A program made the translations under genes and the position numbers. This document shows positions 58,828-64,000 of a stretch of 64,000 nt of DNA, piece by piece. Position 1 is the first letter of the stretch. Every line of letters starts with the position of its first letter. The DNA comes from Clitopilus passeckerianus. Taxonomy: Eukaryota > Basidiomycota > Agaricomycetes > Agaricales > Entolomataceae. The stretch spans positions 186,001-250,000 of the forward strand of contig CALYLX010000026.1 in NCBI GenBank assembly GCA_944990035.1, read 5' to 3'. The notes under the pieces were generated by a model that searched no databases, was not told where the DNA came from, and was given only the letters and a program-made list of their open reading frames with translations.

Positions 58828-61800
58828 ATGAAGCCTGAATACCAGCCTGTCCCGGCAAGCACTCGCTCGCCGTCCAAGATGCGCGTCCAATACGCCGCTC
58901 TCCTTGGGTTGTTGCTACTGGTTCCGTTCGTGCCTTCATCAGGCAATTCGGTGTCTTCAGCCCAGCATTTGCGGAACATGGAGCGATGCCAATCTATTAG
59001 CGCCACTGCTGGTCCTTCTGCCAACTTTGAGCCTCTCTCTCGTCTTGAGAAGGCCTCAGATCGTTATGTTCCGGGGACACTACCCACATTGATTCAGAAC
59101 GCCACCATTTGGACTGGCGATGGAGAAGTCGTCAAAGGAGATGTTCTGTTGAACAAAGGCTTGATCCAAGCCATTGGAGACATCCCGCCTCGCGTCCTCC
59201 GGGATTTGAAGAAGGCTCACGGTCACCTAGACACCTTTGATGCCAATGGCAAATGGGTTACACCCGGCATCGTCGACCTGCACTCTCATATCGGCGTTGA
59301 CAGTTTGCCAGTTCTGATGGGTAAGTTCACCATCCTATTAAATCATTCAAGTACTGTCCTAACCACTGTACTAGGTGCTCAGGATACCAATTCTAGAAAG
59401 GCTCCTATCCTCCCTTGGCTCCGAAGCGTTGACGGCTTGAACACTCATGATGACTCCTACCGCCTCGCATTGGCAGGTGGAGTGACCACCGTACAAGTTC
59501 TCCCTGGTAGTGCTGGCAACATTGGTCAGTTTCTTGATTCATCTGCCCTTGGAGTGTCTCTAACGTAATTGTGGTACTGCAGGTGGACAAGCTTTCTTGA
59601 TCAAATTGCGTCCTACCGCGGAGAAGTCGACCAGCTCTCTGCTTCTTGAACCTCCTGCATCTCTTATCCCCAATCAGACGTTCGAGCATGAACATTGGCG
59701 TCATATGAAGTAGGTCGTTGTTCGTCTTACGTTACAGCCGTGACTGACTATTTTTTCTTTAGGCATGCCTGCGGTATGTTTTAACTGCCTCTCCTTGCAG
59801 GATTTCTCATGCTAAACAATACCAGGTGAAAACCCTAGCAGAGTCTACGGTCAAACCCGCATGGATAGTAGCTGGAACTTCCGCAACGCATACGACACGG
59901 CTCGTAAACTCAAGGATCAGCAAGACGATTTCTGCGCCAACGTCCAAGGTGTCGAAGCGCGCCGTGGTAGCTGGCTCCGCTGGCTCTCCAGCCCTGCTGC
60001 TGCCGTTGTCACAGCGGATTTCCCGGAGAACTTGCAATGGGAGGCCCTCATTGACGTGCTTCGTGGTAAAGTCAAGGTACGCCCGTTAGCAATCTTGCTG
60101 GCCTTGTTACTGACGTGGCCAATCAGCTTTCTATTCACTGCTACGAGGTAAGCTCCGACTCCTTGGCTCCGTTTCCTAGCCCTCTTTCTGATGACCCATA
60201 TAGGCGGTTGACCTTGACATGATCATCCGAGTAAGTATGAATTTCCTCTTTCGATGTTTTTGTCTCTGACAACCTCCATCCAGCTCTCCAACGAATTCCA
60301 ATTCCCTATCGCATCTATCCATCACGCTCAAGAGACTTATCTAGTCCCAGACCTACTCAAGAAGGCATGGGTAAGTGAACAAAATGCGTCCCATTAATCT
60401 GAAGCTCATTATGTGCAGGGTGGAGCTCCATCCATTGCGCTGTTTGCAGTCAATTCGAAGTAAGCATCCTCGTTTGCTAGTGTTTAACACGAGCTGACAC
60501 AGATGTATTGCAGGAAGAAACGTGAAATGTACAGGGCTTCTGAGTTCGCACCCAAGATTCTTTCTGATAATGGCTTTTCTGTCGTCATGAAGGTCGGTCA
60601 CGATTCAACCTATTGATAGCCACCTCTGCTGATGGCGCATCTCCAGTCCGATCATCCTGTTCTGAACAGCAGGTACCTGCTCTTTGAGGCCCAGCAAGCT
60701 CATTATTATGGCCTTGATGCTGAACTGGCCTTGGCATCCATTACGACCCATTCTGCTGCAGCTGCTGGCGTGGGGCATCGTGTTGGGAAGGCTATTCCAG
60801 GTAAAATTAAATATATCTGTCATTAAGTTGAGCATTACCCATTCTTTATTCATTCAGGCTACGATGCGGATGTTGTGGTATGGGATTCCCACCCACTTGC
60901 AATTGGCGCAACACCTGTTCAAGTATGGGTCGACGGTATCGAACAGCTGAAGAACCCATACCCGCTCAGCAAGCCGACGAAGCTCCAACGTCCACCTGTC
61001 ACGCCGGACTGGAAGAACGAGACCAAGGCAGCTATCGAGTACAACGGTCTCCCGCCCCTCCGTGGCGACCGATCGCCGATCGAGAAGGATACGACTTTGA
61101 AGTTCGTTGGAGTCAAGAGCGTCAGAGTGGCTACTCAGGACGGCCATATCAGCACCCTTTACAATGAAGAAGACAACTCAAGCTCCGGAACTTCTGTTGT
61201 CGTTCGTGGAGGTTCTATCTCCTTCTGCTCCCAAGAAGATACCACTGGTCCTTGCAGCGACCAGCACGCAGCGAGGGTGGTTGACCTCAAAGGTGGATCC
61301 ATCGCTCCCGGCCTCACCACCTTCGGTTCTCGAATCGGTATCTCTGAGATTTTCCAGGAGGATTCAACCAACGACGGCACCGTCCTCGATTCGTTGACAG
61401 GTAGCAAGGTGCCCGCCTTCCTTGGAGAGGAACCCATCGTTCGCGCTGTTGATGGTCTTCAGTTCGAAGGTCGCAATCTCTTGTAAGTGAACCGGATGTT
61501 TATACAATACGTGCTCCAGGCTCATCACTTCACAGGCTGGCCTATCGTAGCGGTGTCACTCAAGCTATCACTGCTCCTTACGGTACAAGCTTCATGTCCG
61601 GGCTCTCCACCACATTCGAAACTGGCGCAGCCCACAAACTGGAGCTGGGAGCTGTGGTTCAGACCGAAACCGCCCTCCACATTACCAATATCTACTGGAC
61701 CGCCGTCAGCATCAGCACCCAAATTGCTGCCCTCAGGCGCCTTCTTGCCGAGTCAATGGAGGATGCATGGGTCAGAGTCAGAGAGGTGAGCTTATCGTCG

Positions 61801-62476
61801 TTGTTCCCGTATAGTATCAAACTCATCTCTTCTGCAGGGCAAAATTCCTCTTGTTGTCAACGTTGCTAGCGCCGACGTCATGGCCACCCTCATCACCGTC
61901 AAATCTGAATACGAAGCCTCAACAGGGAACGTCGTGCGTCTCACTTTCGCTGGTGCTGAGGAAGCCCACCTGCTTGCCAAAGAGATTGCTGCCGCCGATG
62001 TTAGCGTCATTTTGACTGCTCCCAGGCCGTTCCCAAGAGTTTGGGAACAGCGGCGAATGTAAGGGTCAACCGTCTCATCTGGGGGTATAGCTGAACGTTC
62101 TTCCAGAAATCCTGGGCCTCCTCTGTCAAAGGATAGTGGATTGGTTACATTGCTGGCCAACGGTGTCAATGTAGCAATTGGCGTCGTGGATGATTACTAC
62201 GCCAGGAATCTCAGATTCGATCTCTCCTGGGTGAGTCGCGCCTTTCGCCGCTTGGCAGAACAACTCTGACCTATCTCATCATAGGCCTTGCTGGAGTCCA
62301 ATGGGTCAATAAGCGAGGAGGGTGCTATCGCACTCGCTACCACGAATTTACACCGTGCTTTAGGCGGAAAGTTGGGATCGGACCTGGTGGTGTATGAGGG
62401 TGGCACCATCTTCGATTTCGAAAGCAAGGTTGCTGGCGTCATCTCGCTCAAGCGCGGAATTTACGAGGAATTTTGA
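58828..62476 (+). CDS. Membrane-anchored amidohydrolase-like protein (CE9-type annotation)
   Basis: Large metal-dependent hydrolase homologue of about 900 residues in about 13 exons. The start at 58828 gives a short cytosolic tail and one hydrophobic anchor (YAALLGLLLLVPFVP, residues about 22-36), so a type II membrane or secreted protein is predicted. The amidohydrolase barrel follows: IQNATIWTGDGEVVKGDVLL, GKWVTPGIVDLHSHIG (metal HxH, residue about 152), ALAGGVTTVQVLPG, KLSIHCYEAVD, IASIHHAQETY and VVMKSDHPVLNS (putative metal Asp). After PGYDADVVVWDSHPL comes a second, more degenerate half (VVRGGSISFC, LKGGSIAPGLTTFGSRIG, LAYRSGVTQAI, LAAADV-like). Such proteins are often annotated as carbohydrate esterase family 9; true substrate unknown. 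Ends GIYEEF, TGA. Confidence 0.88.
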
Positions 62477-62647
62477 CCACCAATATTTGATTTATTCCCA
62501 ATTTTATAAACACGGACTATATTCATCCATCCAAGTTGGACTACACTTGGCAGTATCCGTAAACAACACAAACAATATACACGTAGATCTTGCAGACGAT
62601 ATCCGTAGGAGAGAGTAACATCAAGATGGAGAAATACAATCTTTGCA

Positions 62648-64000
62648 TTACTCAATATCACTATCGTCATCATGATCAACGACGTCTGCATCTCCTTGGG
62701 GTGTAGGACTCGTAGCACTGAAAGGTGAATTGCGGGAGGGTGTAAACGCGCTCCTAAGGCCGGGAGAACCGAAAGCTCCTGTCGAGCTTCTTGCTCCCAT
62801 TCCCAGCATGTACATGGATGAAATTGTGCGAGGCATTTGTGGCGTAGTTGGTGCCCTTGGTTGAATGTGGCTGGGCATCGGCACCTTGAGGCCCAAGCTG
62901 GCAAACGGATCTGTACCGTTGGCACCAGATACCACTCGTTGTTGTGGTTGAAGGTTCAGCGAAGGCGAGTGGCGGAGGCGAGGGCTGGACATCACATTCC
63001 CGAATGTGGGTACTGGGCCTGTTCCCGTTCCAAGCGGAGGAGGGGTGTTTAAGCCCGACGGAGTCGAAGGCGAGCTCCTGATCCAAGAAACCCATCCATT
63101 GCTTGGAGGTGCTTCGTTGCTGCTAGCGGGAGCCTGAAGGGACGGCTGCACAACCTCGCCATGCATGGCTTGCTTCAAAGCCGCAATATCATGTTCTATA
63201 TCGGCCAACTTCTGCGATAGGTCTAGGAATGCTTTGCGAACGGTAGGTTCCTCGCCCGAAATAAACGCTCGGACTTGTGCCTCGACTTCGTGTGCACCGG
63301 GTGCCTTGTCCTCGTCATCTCCAAGCAGAGCAGACGTCCTAGCCGAAGGGAGAGGTGTAAGCCCTGGGGATGCCAAAGCACCGGGAATAGACAGCAATGC
63401 TTCGTAGCCTCGGGCTACCAGTTCTTCATCTGCAGCGCGTATCTCCAGCTCCACACGAGCATCTTCGTTCCACTGTGCCAGTCGTTTGGCAGCTGCCTGG
63501 ATGATTGCAGGGTCGACCTGCGAACCTGCAGGAGGCGATTTGAGGCTGTCCTTGAGTGTCTCGAGGGAGCGATGGCAATCACGGAATCCGCGCTGCAGTT
63601 CGTCGTACCGGTGGCTCGTTTCTGCTAGCTCGGCGAGAAGCGGGTGAGGAAGAGCCTGAGACGGTGGCAGCTTCAGTAAGAGCTCGGCTGGTGATTCAGG
63701 TATAGAGATGGGTGCAATGGCCTCCTTTGGATCGACATCAGCGTCCGTGAATAATAGGGAGGGAACAGGGGCTGTCGGGGCTTCTGCTTGAGTAGCGGGG
63801 GTGTGGGGTGCATCATCCTGAACAGGTGGGGCATATTTGACAGGTGGTTGTTCAGAGGAAGGCTCCACGTGAGTTATGGGTGGGGTACTGCTATCGTCCT
63901 TCTCGACTGCAGCCTCAGAGCTTGAAGGAGGCAGGACTTGCCCTGAAGCTGCCGGCCCCACTGCTTCAACGGAAGCAGCTGAAGGGGCAGCCTGGTCAAG
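62648..64000 (-). CDS. Unknown protein, 3' part (runs off the window)
   Basis: One long open frame with no stop up to the right edge, so the start lies outside the window. At least 450 residues are visible. The first 90 or so are proline-, glutamate- and serine-rich (disordered). A helical part follows (AELAETSHRYDELQRGF, CHRSLETLKDSL, QWNEDARVELEIRAADEEL and FLDLSQKLADIEHDIAALKQ), likely coiled coil. The C-terminal 170 residues are again low-complexity with many SPxL and TP sites, closing on an acidic end (DHDDDSDIE, TAA at 62648-62650). Convergent with the amidohydrolase gene, 171 nt between stop codons. Not recognised; the mix suggests a scaffold or trafficking protein (weak inference). 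Confidence 0.75.
   Translation of the reverse strand, partial: LDQAAPSAASVEAVGPAASGQVLPPSSSEAAVEKDDSSTPPITHVEPSSEQPPVKYAPPVQDDAPHTPATQAEAPTAPVPSLLFTDADVDPKEAIAPISIPESPAELLLKLPPSQALPHPLLAELAETSHRYDELQRGFRDCHRSLETLKDSLKSPPAGSQVDPAIIQAAAKRLAQWNEDARVELEIRAADEELVARGYEALLSIPGALASPGLTPLPSARTSALLGDDEDKAPGAHEVEAQVRAFISGEEPTVRKAFLDLSQKLADIEHDIAALKQAMHGEVVQPSLQAPASSNEAPPSNGWVSWIRSSPSTPSGLNTPPPLGTGTGPVPTFGNVMSSPRLRHSPSLNLQPQQRVVSGANGTDPFASLGLKVPMPSHIQPRAPTTPQMPRTISSMYMLGMGARSSTGAFGSPGLRSAFTPSRNSPFSATSPTPQGDADVVDHDDDSDIE

Overview
This is nuclear DNA from a filamentous basidiomycete, most likely an Agaricomycete. Nearly every gene is cut by short GT-AG introns of about 50-60 nt. Gene content fits: tandem P450s of the basidiomycete heme-loop type, intronless F-box proteins with leucine-rich tails, MCT-type transporters, a Pmt2 O-mannosyltransferase and a membrane-anchored amidohydrolase of the type often labelled CE9. 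Exon joins were worked out by eye from splice sites, reading frame and family motifs, without alignment or RNA data. No rRNA, tRNA, CRISPR array or intact transposon was recognised.

Layout. 0-5.8 kb: four tandem paralogues of an unrecognised, signal-peptide-less family of about 206 residues, each with one intron at the same place. 6.2-15.6 kb, minus strand: three P450 genes and VPS28 (ESCRT-I). The second P450 with its flanks and the third P450 with the VPS28 3' part are two copies of one direct duplication of about 3.3 kb, so a broken VPS28 tail lies between the P450s. 15.9-19.6 kb: a probably broken helical adaptor-like gene and a DEAD-box paralogue whose ATPase motifs are all replaced although its frame is kept. 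20.3-27.9 kb: an unknown small protein, PMT2, fibrillarin (NOP1) and a stand-alone TenA/THI-4 protein. 30.8-35.4 kb: two tandem MCT transporters. 35.6-41.9 kb: O-acetylhomoserine sulfhydrylase, mitochondrial ATP synthase epsilon, a Rab4/Ypt4-type GTPase and a dual-specificity phosphatase. 42.1-48.7 kb: 6.5 kb with nothing recognisable. 48.7-52.6 kb, minus strand: COX5, GIS2 and RPN8. 52.9-57.2 kb: three F-box genes. 58.8-64 kb: the amidohydrolase and the 3' part of an unknown gene that runs off the window.

How they fit together. Most of the right half is housekeeping: secretory O-mannosylation, rRNA methylation, proteasome, respiratory chain, endosomal sorting and sulfur assimilation, with no operon-like logic. 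The accessory content consists of the four-gene array, the P450 array, the dead helicase with its adaptor-like neighbour, the transporter pair and the F-box trio. These show local duplication and decay. No backbone biosynthetic enzyme accompanies the P450s, so a metabolite cluster cannot be claimed from this window.
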